64,000 nucleotides of DNA from Phorcus lineatus (Eukaryota > Mollusca > Gastropoda > Trochida > Trochidae), in the NCBI GenBank assembly GCA_921293015.1, contig OV121086.1, positions 38,563,194-38,627,193 of the forward strand, given 5' to 3'. Position 1 is the first letter of the stretch. Each line of letters opens with the position of its first letter. This document shows positions 12,894 through 27,137 of the stretch, piece after piece. The position numbers and the translations under genes are program-made. The notes under the pieces are model-generated. The model ran no database searches, was not told the origin of the DNA, and saw nothing but the letters and a program-made list of their open reading frames with translations.

Positions 12894-15800
12894 AAAAATA
12901 CATTATGCATTTGTAAATCAATAGATCTTTGATAATGTATAAATTTGGTCTACTCTGAAATCAAAAAGTTCTAACATAGAATATAGTCGTGATAAAATAC
13001 TTATCAAAAGGTGAATAAGTCTATCTGAGTGATCAAATGAATATGTTAAACGTTGTTAACGACTTAATTAGTTTACACTTTTTCACTTTTGAATAGGTAA
13101 TTGATAAAATGTTCGTTAAATGAACTGAATTCATTTTCTTTCAATCTATAAGATCAATCTGTCCTCAGAGATCTTCGGTTCATCTTTGAATGCACAGTAG
13201 CACGTTTCCAAAGTATATTTCTGGTTTAGATTTTCTCCAGGTTTTTCATGTAATATTTTATTTAGAAAAATAAAACATCTCGTTACTCAGTATTTATCAG
13301 TACTTATAAGATAAGTTGTTACGATTCTGGCGGACATGTTATCATGAACCTTAAGTCATTTGAGTATTCTGGATGCACTTATTTTATCTAGTCTTGGTAC
13401 GTTTGTTAAAAAAAACCATGCATCGATTAAAAATATTCTCATGCAATTATTACGTGTGTTATATTTTCGTGATTTCTCTACAAGAACGTGTTACTGTGTC
13501 ATAAAAGTGTTTGCTGGTCGTGACAGTTATCTCTTTCAATGGTGAAAACCCAAGATTGAAAACTTGAATATGAAATTATTGGTCTTCAAAAGTTACTGCT
13601 GGGTAAATTCTTATTATTTAATAGTTAAACATATGTAACTATTTTACTAAAACATTGCGAAAAGGAAACTGTTTATCATACGAAATTTGCTTTATTGGCA
13701 GATCTACAATCGAATCGTGTTTATGACATTTCATGATTGTTAATGATCCCAAAATGCGTAGATGACATAACAAATAAATGATGTGATAATGTTTGTGATG
13801 TCACAAATCAACGACAGCCTTACATTACCGCACGTAAATAAACTGTGTGAACAACTTGACAACTGACATGATATGTAACGTAGCATTAAAACTGATACAT
13901 TAAGGTATAAATATCATATTAAGCCCCCAACATATAGCATTTTAATCAACTAATTTTGAAATATTTCATTAATAAAAACACTTGCACTGATATAGATTAG
14001 AACCAAATGGATTGAAATTGATCGCATCTCACGGCAATATTTAGATATTTCTATGTTTGTCTCTAATCAATTATTTCAAATTTTTTCTATTAGATAACAT
14101 TTTCATTGACGAATACACCATTCGTAAAGTTTCAGTCCAATGCTAATAAATCGAAAAATAAACTCATACGTTTTTGTTCGTATTCACAACACCCAAATAT
14201 ATATCAAACCATCATGTGCAAAGACCCGGTTCATCTAAGGGTCAAGGGTAAAGGTTTTAGGCCAAGTCTCCAGGTCTTTGATTTTGAAAATTCATGAAAC
14301 CCTTAACGTCACTTCGTGTTATTTGTTTTCCGAAAAGAAATCTCAAATTACTCGATAAGGGTATTAGATTTCTTTAAACAAATAAAAGTTTTGGATAAAT
14401 TGAGTTAATATTGAAAATTGTCGAAGAACTTTTCGCGATTTAGTGTCTTTTTCATGTTGAGCGCTTACTTTCAGATCTGGACAAATGCGGTGATAAATAG
14501 ATAATAAATAACTCTGCAAAGTATTAGTAGCCTGTTGTCACGTGGCGAAGGAGAATTTAAATGGTTCAAAGCGAGAAGCTTTTAAGAGCTTGAACCATTA
14601 CTACTTTCGACGTCCGATCTGTCGAACGTGATGCTCATTAGCGTGTTAACCTCGATTAGTTCAACTCGCTGGGAAACCTTGTATCATTTCCGGTGACACA
14701 GAGTTCATTTCCGGTAATATCAGGCACGTTTCTGAAGACGTGTGCATGCAAAGCCCACGGGGTGGGGAGGCGGCTTGGACGTAAAGCCATTCGCCGATTT
14801 CCTATGATATGGCACGAGTTAGCGAGATATTATTAACTTTAAAAAGACAAAGTCTTTGCCTGTCCACTTGTTTTTCCCGCTGTTACTTCTTTATTTCCAT
14901 GTTTGATGTAAGAAAAGTGCTCTGGTTACAACTCATATATGAAATAAGTCATTATTCACTTATGTTTATAAGGAAATACATTAGTTTCATATTGTTATGT
15001 GTTATTGAACTCGATGTAATACCGTGATAAGGGGAAGTACATGTTTAGGGACAAAGCCCTATTTAATCCTTTACTGCAGGTATTAAGATAACGAATAAAG
15101 CTCATTCTCCTAGAATTACAACAACTCGCTAAATGTCGATATTTTGCATTCTCCAAAGACAAAGGTTATCAAAGTAAATTCTGCTTTTCTGCACTTCTCA
15201 TTCTGGTTTATTGTAATCGTCATTATTGATGAAGAGCTTGGATAACAAATTCAAATCCTCATTTCACCAGTTAAACTGTTGATTTGTTGTTTTGAACGAC
15301 TCTTTTTCTATAAGTGAAAGTGCGTCGTCGCTCAAGCTTGGGACCGTATATTCGGTTTGAAATAACTTCGAGTACAAAGAATCCAAATTGTTTCTAACGC
15401 TTAAACAATAAAACGGTTTTATTCAAACACAGAATATATGAGAAAATTACTTGAACTATCAGAGTGAGGGGATAATGGCTATATTGATATAGATATGAAA
15501 ATGCAGACTTTGATAACAACTTCCATACTTCTAGTGAGTCAGATAAGTGATGTGGTATAATTACTGACATTTCATAATGTTGTTATTATTAAAGAACCTT
15601 TAAAATATTTTTTTGATATTTATTTATTTGCTATATATATAAGAATAGGTTTTGCTGTTATGGTCACAATAAGTTTTCAGAATGAGAAAATATCTATCTA
15701 TTCAAAAGATTGTCGAAAGTACAAAACATATTTTACGTTCTTCTTTCTGTTTGATGCCTCTGAAACTTTACATGTAGAATCATTGTGATTAAATCTTTCA

Positions 15801-18800
15801 GTCGAGGTCTATGTTACATTCACCTTAGCAACTGACTCTTGATTGACCAGTCGTAGTCTTTGCCAAACGAAGTCTATATCACATATATCTTACACAGGCA
15901 GTTTTGTGTGTTTTGTGAACTTGACGTTGTACAGTATATCTTGACTCAGTTCAAAGCAAAAAGTAAAATCACACTTTATCAATTGAATGATAACATGATC
16001 AATATGATATGGTAAATCCTAACTTTCTTCTAATAGGGGGTATCGACGTTTAATACACATCTACAATAAAAATTCCTAATCCTTCATGCATTCCTTTTAG
16101 ACGGAACGTTTTTAAATACTTTGAAATAGGTATGTGTATGTGCATGTACGAAGAAAAATAAGAAACATCATCATCATCATAGGGTGGTATAATGCAAAGT
16201 TGATAATAGTTTGTCTTGTGTTAAAGACGTTCCGAAAGTTTGTCAGTGCGCATCTTTTCGCGCATCCGTAAAAGTGCCGCTAACAAACTCAAGTTGTGTA
16301 AACGTTGTAGAAAAAATGACACTGAGGCTCTATTGATTTTCGGAAATATATGAAATTTTAACTCTGGAATGATGAGTTGTCTATTATTCCATCCATGCCC
16401 CATTGGTCATAGATTTTAAGAATCACATGCATATGCATTTGTCATAATCGGCAGAGACGTTCTGACACAAATGTAGGTAATAATTAGATTGCGGCATTCC
16501 AAAATAAGCAAAATTGTACATTTCCCTATTTTATTAAACTAACCCGTCAAAAATCATCATTTCTCTGAAAAGGAAGGTCCGTGACATGACTTTTTTATTT
16601 TTGAATATTGAAGAATACATATTCAGCTTTCATCATTCAAATTTACAGCAATTTTTCATTTATTTTGTTTATTGGTACGAACCTTTTTAAATATATGAAC
16701 TTTGTTAGAAGCGAGGTCGTTTTGCTAAAACGTATTGACCTTGACCATCTGTGTGATGGAGAAATCATTTCAAAAGTATGTACATTCCCAAAAAGTCTTG
16801 CCAGAAAACTTTCTTTTGTTTATGTATGCGCCTTGTAATTGTACATTTAGAATGGAAACTTAGTTTTCGAAATCGACAATTAAAGTCGTTTGGCACAATC
16901 ATTTAATTAGAATATATTCAATAATAATAATAATGTACGAACATTTCTTAAGGTATTATTACTGCATCTCTTTCCCTGCAGGTGTCATGTAAATGCCATG
17001 ATAGTCTCATATATATTCAATTTATCTGTCAATCGTACTTTGGTTTCATATTACTTAAAATCATCTTTGTCAAAACAACTTTAGATAATGACAGTTTCTG
17101 AAGAAGATGCATATGTAGTAAGGAAAGACATATCTTATGAAAGACAACCTACATTACGATACAAAACATTAAAAACATAAATTTCTAAATCTCTTAAATC
17201 GAATATGAAACTCCTTATAAATAATCTAAAGACAATGTCGATTTGGCGTCATGCGTCTTTGCAATTAGTTTTTAAAATGTAACTTTAAGGCACATTCACA
17301 CAGCGATTACGGAAAACTAAAGAATCCTTTCTACAATAGAAGATTTGTGTCCAATCAATCTTATGAAAAAATGAGTCGAGCTTGTAATCAGTGATAAATC
17401 ACCGTCTCCTGAAGCAAATGAGACCGCATTCACAAAATGGGAGAGCTGAATTACTGGCACTTCAGGTTACTTCTTGTTGTCGATACACTTAATACATGTA
17501 CCTTAATATTTTTCAACATTATGGCAGTTTTCCTGGAGGACTTTTATAACGGAAAGGTGTAGACATGCAATAGTGTTCGAAAGTGCATTTAGATTATACT
17601 CATTAATCGAATGAAGGTAAAGGTTTGTAATGATAGGACGCAGGAGAAAAAACGCAAATTTGCATAACATGTAGCTTACATTTTACAAGTTCTGTGTGTA
17701 TATGGAAATGTTTATAGGTGAAAGGTATAATGTTGTTCGATCATACGGTGTATATTTCCCAACGGAAATTTTGCTGCCCTTATATATCCGTATTTCAGTG
17801 TATCAGGAAATAAACAATTTGGTTATGTAATCCTCAAAGCCTCTATTTGAGAAACGTGGATTGTCAAAGTCTATGTTTATACATAAGTGCAGTACAAAAG
17901 TCGCCACGATAATTAGTCTGCAAGATTGCATATTAAGATTATTCATTGAGAATTCTATTTCACTTGAGTAACGATTTGCACAATACATGGTAATTTCTCT
18001 TTGTTTCTGAACCAACAACCATTGATGAATGAAGATTTAAATGATTTGTACATGTACACATGTACATGTATGTGTTCCCAACAACCTTTGTTATGGATTT
18101 ATGTATGAAGACTAGACGTAATGACATGCTTTCAAACGTAGTAAAATCATGATTAAGATCAGAATGTTATGAGTACAAATAGGCAACAATAGGTTTTTCA
18201 TGGTTTTGTTATCATATATTTACTTCACATAGCCAGTCACAGAATCGAACCTGATGACAATTGATATCTTGTGTACAAACTGTCACTATTATATGTCATT
18301 CATAAGAAATTACATGAAATTATGTTACTATGCATTGACATTGGTATTCTACGTTATACTCTTCAATGAATAGATATTTTGTTAATTATCATTAGATATA
18401 AAACGTAATTTAGGTTACCGGCACGGTTTCGAAATCAGACGTTCTTGAAAATGAAATGAAAAATATGAATAACATAAGTAAAAGCCCTACAAAATCCCTG
18501 GAAAATGATTTCAGCCCTAAGTGACTTCGTAGAAAGTCAGTGACATAAATAATATTATAATAAATTAGTAAATAGAATTTTGATTTTAACAATAATATCC
18601 ACCTTTCAAAATAATACACGGAAAGAGTAGATGTCGATGTTGCCTATTGCAAAATATTCAACCCAGTTCGACCATATCAGAAAGGTTTAATCAGAAAAGT
18701 TAAAAGTAATTGTCACCGGATCATAATTAAGTTCTATCAATGAAAGCTTCACAGTTGTTCAAGGAAGTTTCGAAAACTTTGTAAGCATCGATCTCGCCAT

Positions 18801-21800
18801 TGATACAATACGCTTAACTGGCCACGCGAAGCGACAGTTGACGTATAACCGTTGTGAGCCAGTTAATTACTAGTATCTCCGATAACATGTGAAGAGCGAC
18901 CTCCCCCTGGACATCTGTAAATGGCCATCAAGGAAGTATCCCAGCGTGTGTCCCCCCTACTGGTGTCTAGATCGATGTTAATTCATATCATATGATTTAG
19001 GCTTCAGATTATCAAGATGCGTGTGATAACCAAGTCTACTGTTCCATGCTGAGTCAATGCTGTTATCTTGCATTGATCTGAGTATATTAGTGAAGCATGC
19101 ATTTCATTTAATATCACGAGTCTGATATGTTAAATGGTTAAATGGTAATTATATGGATAAAATAATTTCGCAAACTCATTTCGACCAGCATCATATATTG
19201 TCAAAATCCTTTTTCGTTTGAACTCACAAGTTTACTATTATAGTGTATCACGTAATGGCCTATTGATGCACATGGCAATTAACTAATGTCTGAGTGTTCA
19301 TCAAACTTCAACATTCTCTTTTGCTCTATATTCACAATTACGATATCCGAAATGTACGGGTTGATATATTCTTACTACTGACCTTCCTTACTCAATGATA
19401 TATGGTAAAGGTAAAACATAATAATTATTTGTTATAGGTATTTCAATCGTAGAAAACATTAGCAGGAGGACAATGCTTATTCATTTAAACCTACTCGCGC
19501 CTCGGTACAACAGGGACATCCATTGATTTCATTCATTTACATTCTTTAAGTTAAGGAACTCATTATTAACGAACGAATCCGATTCATGGATTACGATTTT
19601 TCTGAGAATTCATATCACATTCCATGCTGGATAAAATCATTCATGCAGAAGTGAGTTATGCTCTTAAGGTTTGAATCGGTTCAATTTAGAACATGTTCAC
19701 CATTCTAATAAATCATAAGGTCAATTTTGCTTTGAAAAAAAAATATGATTTGCACAGGTTTGTTCACAAATTTGCTCTGTACAATTGTATTCACAAATAC
19801 ATATGATAATCGTTTAAGACATTCACAATCGTTGATTTTCCTGTGACTATCTACTCTAATTTGAATACTATAATAAAGTCAACATGTTATACATTTTTTA
19901 TAAAAAATATGCAAAATATTCCTACGTTATTCAAAAGTAGATTATTGGGTTTTATCAATAGATACTACATGCCTTTGTAAACTGTTAATTTTACTCTCTT
20001 GAGCGCTACGTGAAATCGTTAAATTGCAAGCACTCTAACCACTATTCCGATGGGCCATTCAGAACTTTAAGGTACGTTTACCAATATATTAAATGATGAT
20101 CACATTTCAGTATTATTTTAGCTGCTGCAACCTTTTGATATGCAATTATATTTTAACTGTTTCGAATGCACAAACATATTCAACATAAATGAGTGACCGT
20201 TGTCCACCCATGCCTATGTTTTCTATCAGGTATGGGTAGACCATCAAATGACAAGGAAAGTCACGATTGAGTAACTAACGGAATATAGTAGGTATGGGAT
20301 GGTCGAGTTCAAGTTTAACCATCTGAAGGGTGTACTTATCACCCTCATATGCATGAGAATATATGCTTAATAGAAGAATCCTCAAACACATAGAAGATTT
20401 TCATGATTATTATCTTCACAGTCATTGTACATATATACACAAATTACATGACGAGTGGGAATTGAATATCAAAAATCTAAAAAGTAAAAATGAGTTGGAT
20501 TATTCTCGATATTTAACACTCACTCTTTATGTGATCTATTTATTACATACGTTAGTGGACACGTATGTGTGAACCATCAATATCTGAATGAAAATAAAAG
20601 GACTGCACAATCATACTCTGCTGTGTCTAACTACGTAGGCCTATAAAGTCTGCTTTTTCCGTTTCTTTTCTGTTTAATTTTACATACAATACCACATTTC
20701 AACAATTGTTTTCATACGCGTTGTTGGAAAATTTAAACCTTAGGAAGACTTCACACGCACTCTCATGCTAAAAACTAAAGCTCTTGACGTCGACAGAGAT
20801 AGCCATGCATTCAGGCCTTGACGGGTCGTATTAACACAATCGTCCATGCTGAACTTTTCAAGTGGCTATATCTTCTTATTGTGAAATGTGCAGGTTTAAT
20901 TCAAGGTCACAATGATAATCGGTGATTCTTCATTACTTTGATAACCTCTAAAATAAGTCATATCTTAACCCTAACGCATTTACTCAATAATAACGGACTT
21001 CGTATTGTCAAAACTCGGCAATTTATGAAACAAATTACTTATGAGAAAATTCATGACTAAATTCAAACGAAAGATAAATGTTCATTAAAGCAAACATACA
21101 CGAGATCAAAACGCCATTTTGCAATCGATTTTTACGTATATTCATAATTATGACATGAAAGCATTTTCAGCGGAGAAAATTAAAAGATTACAAAACTATG
21201 ATGAACAGAAAATTTAAGCGGCGAACCGTTCGGTTCCGCCCGATCAGCTGATTGCAAAAGTAATACGGCATTATGACGTCACTATCGTTAAATAACTTGT
21301 TTTGTTTACTCAACATTCGATAATTAACTTTCACATGGTTACATAACACTTGTTTCAATTAACCAAAGTTATTTCATAAAGATATTTAGATCACGTATTG
21401 AATAAATCATTATTAAAAATTTAAAATGCTCATATTTCCCCGAACTTTGTGTTTTAAATATAAGAATCTTTTTCGGAAAGATGATTCGATGCATTAGCCA
21501 CATTGAAAACTTAGAGAACCCTGCAAGTTATAGCATAAATGAACATTGTTCGAAAAGGACATACGAAGTTTATATAAAAGCACATATGTACGAAAAAAGT
21601 TGAAAATATTAACTACGTTGCATTTTGAATGTTGCGCCAGATCACTTGCTGGAACGGACAAAAACTTACGTAATTGAAGTTGATACGTAGAACCCACTAA
21701 AACACATATAACATGTTTTGTTATATAGGAAAAAGGAATGACACGCCACCGTCATTTACTTACATCACTTTTATCTTTTTATTTGGATGAACATGAATAC

Positions 21801-23591
21801 AATAGATACCAACCATGTAAGTTAAATATTTTTTATTAAATGTTTATGATAATTGCATATAACTGCAAATATCAACGTTGAATAATACACTCGAAGTTCG
21901 CTTTCGGCCCCTTAATCTGGCTTAGCCTTTTATTTTCGACATTTAGAAACCCAAGCATTACCTCTATCACTATTCTAATAACATATACTTAGTATATATG
22001 TAAATACGTAGAAATCTAACGGATGTCGATTTATAAGGATGTTGCACGATTCCTGTTAATAACAAGCACTTGTCATAAAGTTTGGGTTTCGTGATGAATA
22101 AAACAAGTGAAACGGCTTGAAGGTAAATCAGCTTAGATGGCAAGTATCAGACCTATATAACTTTATTCGAAACCCTTTAATTCATCTTGAGTCCGCGAAA
22201 GGGATGAATATTCGCCGAATACTTAGAACACTAATTGTGACACCAGATATAGACAACTGAAACCTGATAAATTGATATTTATAAATATATTGTACATGTA
22301 CATTTTTTGTCAAATGGTATAGTTTCTTATCTTTCACTCAATCTACGCATGCAAACTGTCCTTACAACGTTCCATTACATTTTGCTATGTCATAAATACA
22401 ACATAACTTAAATAAAACAACTTAACATTTTTGTGGTAAAAAATTGCCTTGAATGGTTAATTTCACAAACTTGGAAATTTACGTTGCTTTCGTTACTAAG
22501 CACGTCGTCTAAAACATTACTTAAACTGCATGTAGCATATAAAAATCCATTCCAACGAAATGTGTAATAAGCACGCTCGGTCGAATATAAGGATAGGGAT
22601 TCTATAGGTAAAATTAAATAATTAATTTATATTGTTCGGGTATTTTTTTTATCTAAATTGTAACTTTTTCTATACTTGCATAAACAAATAAAGTTGTAGA
22701 TATACACATTGGATGATCTAAACAGATACATATTCATGTAGGAAATTAATATTTAATGAATTTAGTGTTATGATGTTCGAAAATGGCTTTGTTGTTGAAT
22801 GCATTCCTTACGAATATAGATAAACACGTAGTCATTCCAACATGTGAATAGATTACTGCAGAAAATACAATTACTTCTTGAAGGGACAGAAAATAAATCG
22901 GAAACTTATTTTTGTCGAACATTATTGAAGCTAACTCTTCAGTTTGTATTGTAAGAGTTTCTTGTCAGAAAGTTGTCTAAATATGAAGAAGCGTTTCAAC
23001 TAAATAACGTTGACCGAAGCTACCTTACATGTATGTTAAAATTGTTACTTTTACTTCAGGGCCTATAGGACTGACTGGTCAAGTCTTTATTACATGGATT
23101 CGAACAACTATGAAAATGTATTCTGTTACATACATATGTTTATGTTGAAAGGACAAAGGACACGTCTTCTAAAAAGGTATCTGGGTCTACAGCTGCATAC
23201 CGAAAGTTTGTTCACTTACCACTGAATCGTAGTGCAAATATCATGTAATTTGGGTTTCGTTTCAACGTCAGTAGAATAACTTCAGCAAAACTGACAATGG
23301 ATCACCCACTGCCCATGTCTGAAATAGCCAATCTTGAACTCTTTTTGGGATCATCTGGTCTTTAGTGCTAAAATTCGAATTTTGGCATGTTAAAATAGAC
23401 AGAAGGGGTCACATTTTCGAAATTTCGTATCGACTCTCTGAGATTAAATCCAACATAATCACATTGACTTTGTGCTAAGGTACAATCGTGACGTATTTTT
23501 AAAAAAGATGATAACTTATACAGGATTTTATGGAGAAAAATAAAAATTAGTGTTTTCGGAATTTTGACCCCTGGTCACTTCAGTGACCTGC
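12894..23591. other. Long non-coding AT-rich stretch
   Basis: No gene is supported over about 10.7 kb. Minor items: a short hairpin at 14560-14599 (aatggttcaa ... ttgaaccatt), a nested tgtacatgtacacatgtaca motif near 18048-18070, and a single TGACGTCA at 21274-21281. Open frames of 60-76 codons show no domains. Confidence 0.6.
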
Positions 23592-24948
23592 CAAAACTGT
23601 TAGGGGTAATTGTGGGGTATGATAAAAAGTTGCCTTAAAGAAGAAATGATCTGCATATGTGTATTGAAAATTCAATATTATACGTTTGTTTTTCTCAACG
23701 CCACGATACCTCAAAGGCATCTAAAATTATATGATATTTGCACTGGTATATACAGGTATGTGAACAAACTTTTGGCATGCAGCTGTATATGGATACGTAA
23801 TACGGGGTCATTAAAGTTTTACGTATGAAGGTCGTATTCATCTGGTATGAGATAAAATAAGTTATTATGCTGAACCTCGGTAAAACTGAAAATGTTAATG
23901 CGTTAAATTTTCCTCAATTGGTTATTTTGTTAAATTGTCCACTAAAACCATAAAGAGATTGTTTATACCCTCATTTAAACTATTTCAAAATGAATATCTA
24001 TTTACAGATATTTCGGCCCTTATTTTCAATTAAGAGATTCCGGTTACTCAAACAATGCACACATTCCTTGTTTGACCGTCTATACAATGTAACTATCGAT
24101 ATTTCCCATACTGTACGCAACTGCGTCTCGTGATTTTTCGACTTAAAGAGACACTCCGTGTTTTTCATAACATATTATTTACCTTTGATGCGAACCTAAA
24201 TGTCATATGTGGTGATATAAAATCAAAACATCTTAACTTTTCATGTCCAAAAGATATATATATATATGACAAATGCTGGTTTTCCATGAACATCAAAAAC
24301 AGCCTTATAGATGCACAGAGGTGTAGATATCACGTCCAATATACATGGATACTAGTTATATAACCTAACAAACAATATCAATTCCTAACTGCCCTCCTGG
24401 CTGTTTTAGATAAGTCTCCAAAATTACGTTTGACTATTTGACGCGCGCCACTGTCCGGTCTTCGATCATAATTGCGACGTTCTACCTTCATATGGTCATT
24501 GTAAAAAAAGACAATAAGCTTTGAAATGTGTCTTTTTGGTAACAGTCGATACTTTGCGATCAAATGACACCATTGATTAAGTATGGCATATATGACTCCA
24601 ACAACTCACGGAGTGGCTCTTTAATTTTGTCATTAGTTTGATTGTAGATCACTTGTAAACAATAATAATGAGTGTATCCTTTGCATAGACAGAAAGCTAA
24701 AGTAAGTGCATATGTTTCCTTTGTTCTAAATTAACCAATTTAAAAGCGAAAATATACTCTTAAGTTCCTATAACTATAATGAACCATTGTTGGTTTATAA
24801 ATATCCTTTTTGTTCTATTAATACTCCTTGTCAAAAAAAACATATCAACATACTTCTTCTAAATTCATAAGCGAAATGATAAAACAACATTATCATAAAC
24901 TTGTCATGCAGCATGATTTATCCTTCATTCTGTATATTCATACTTCAC

Positions 24949-26438
24949 TTGACTGTGTGGATCATTCACTACTGTGGTACCGACTCATCGGTTATGGAAT
25001 TCATGGGGATTTTCTTTACGTTGTGAGGGACATGTACTCTAAACTAAAATCGTGTGTGAGAACTGCGACTGGTATAACTGATTATTTCAATTGTTGTGTG
25101 GGAACCCGCCAGGGTTGTATGATAAGTCCAACATTATTTTCACTATTTATAAATGAACTGGTGACGGAACTCAAAAACGGAAACTGTCGGGGAATATTTA
25201 TCTCAGAAACGGAACCAAATTTGTGCTCTTTACTTTACGCTGATGACGTGGCAAATGCAGCAGACAGTGCCGGTAGATTGCAGCAGCAAATCGACTGTAT
25301 AAGTAACTTTTGTACAAAATGGGGAATGAGCCTTAACCTTTCAAAATCAAAGATTTTAGTTTTCAGGAATGGCGGGAGATTGAGACATTACGAAAAGTGG
25401 TTCTACGAAGGGGAGGAAATAGAAACTGTCTCATACTACAAGTACTTAGGAAATATCTTTACGCCAAAATTAATCTGGACGAAAACTACAACAGTATTAG
25501 CACAGCAAGCAGAAAAGGTCTGTCTTCTTATATATAGAATTCATTCCATATCTGGCGGTTTGACCATAAACACTGCTCTTAAGATGTTTGACGCTATGGT
25601 TCTTCCTATTCTAACATATGGGGCAGAAATCTGGGGATACCAAATGTATGAAAGAATAGAAAAGGTACAGACTTCTTTCCTAAAGCGAATTTTAGGCCTT
25701 CCGAAAACAACAAGTAATGCTGCCGTCCTAGGGGAAACTGGCCGACAAAAAATCTTCATTCATCTCGTGTTAAAATGTATCAAATATTGGACTAAACTTT
25801 TAACCATGGATCTCAATCGCATTCCTAAACAAACGTACCTGATGTTGTATGGACTGGAGGAAGCTGGACGCACATCATGGGCAACTCACATAAAAAACAT
25901 CCTATTTCAATACGGGTTTGGTTATTCATGGGTATTTCAGGACGTGGGGGATGCAGGACTTTTTCTATCAAATTTCAAACAGCGTATTCAGGACTGTGGG
26001 TCTCAGCAATGGCATATTGATATTCTTGAAAAACCCAAATTAAGAACTTACTCTACTTTTAAAATGAATTTACAATTGGAGCCATATTTATACTGTATAA
26101 ATGCTAACCCTTTTAAAGAAACTTTAACTCGATTCCGATGTAGCTGTCATCAACTCCGGATTGAAACAGGACGTCATCAAAACGAAGAAGAGAATGAAAG
26201 AACATGTTTCTACTGTGCAAGGTCAGGCTTAACGTATATAGAAAATGAGTACCACTTTATAATGATTTGTAATGCATATTCACGATTGAGGGTCAGGTAC
26301 TTAGATAGGTATTATTATACAAATCCAACCTACATTAAATTCATTAATCTTATGTCAACACAAAGTAAATCTACACTATGTCAGTTATCAAAGTTTATAT
26401 TTTTTGCTTTAAAGTACAGATTGTCACTCAAAGTTTAA
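24949..26438 (+). pseudogene. LINE reverse transcriptase, C-terminal fragment
   Basis: The open frame holds the reverse-transcriptase core: DCVDHSLLW from the end of motif A, GTRQGCMISPTLFSLFIN (motif B) and YADDVA (motif C, catalytic Asp pair). A thumb-like region follows with SKSKILVF and YKYLGNIF. The C-terminal part has a Cys/His cluster of the form CFYC...EYHFIMIC, common in LINEs of this kind. The first catalytic Asp of motif A is absent because truncation falls inside the motif. The apparent ~40 residues before it are translated flanking DNA, not part of the protein. The fragment cannot encode an active enzyme. By general look it belongs to a CR1/Jockey-like group; the clade was not determined. 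Confidence 0.88.
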
Positions 26439-26544
26439 TGTATTTCATGTTATATTTGTATATATGTATATTTTTGGATATTTTGTATTGATATGTTCAT
26501 TGGGCCAGTGGCCTACAAACTTCACTAATAAACTCATTCATTCA
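24949..26544 (+). mobile_element. 5'-truncated non-LTR retrotransposon (LINE)
   Basis: The boundary is set by comparison with the empty site in the second duplication unit (near 28930-28945). There, acttcac runs directly into atgcaacatctt, while here 1.6 kb separates them. The insert ends with gggccagtggcc (26502-26513, a small hairpin), AATAAA (26527-26532) and a short CATTCATTC tail. A 5' truncation plus a short repeat tail is typical of LINE insertion by target-primed reverse transcription. Any target-site duplication is only about 2 bases and not convincing. The endonuclease and the early reverse-transcriptase blocks are missing. Confidence 0.88.
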
Positions 26545-27137
26545 ACATGCAACATCTTGATTATCTTAATATTGCTGCATGAGATCATTCCATTTATGCA
26601 ACACTTGAAAAGACTATTCAACTACTTAACAAAGATGATTTTTAACTACATCACTGAACTACACCTGCTGAGCAAAATTGTTTTCACTGCGTAAGAATTC
26701 CAGTGTAAAATAGTATTTTCGAAAGTCAACGTTTCTCAGCAAAATACAAAACGTTTAAATCATTTGGAAAGGATAGGTTTGACACTACATAAATAAGGGA
26801 GGGATTTGTAGTATGCCAAGAAAAGTTTGGCATTCCCCTAAAGGGGCGTGGGGTCCAAGAATAGATAATTGATATGATCTTATTTCTGCAAAAAATTATC
26901 ATTTGCAAACATTTTCGAGTTTGTTTTGACCTAAAAGACAACATATAACTTATATCGATAATTAACCTCGTCTGTCCCCGTATCATTAAAATCATATATT
27001 AGCAATACAATTTGTGTCATACCATCCTTTGGCGAGCATAATGCATAACAAAATTATCATATATTTCTATTCCTAATATACTCCCCCCAAAAAGAAAGTG
27101 TACATGCTAAAAAAATAACTCTAACAATATATATATA

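Noticed and set aside
24378..24563. - strand frame of 61 codons repeated at 28366-28551
   Set aside because: Same reason: the tandem duplication explains the repeat. The copies differ by a few amino-acid-changing substitutions.
25541..25759. - strand open frame of 72 codons
   Set aside because: It lies wholly opposite the LINE reverse-transcriptase frame and has no domain of its own.
26726..26995. - strand frame of 89 codons repeated at 29117-29386
   Set aside because: It is conserved only because the whole 2.39-kb unit is duplicated; there is no domain, codon signal or independent support.
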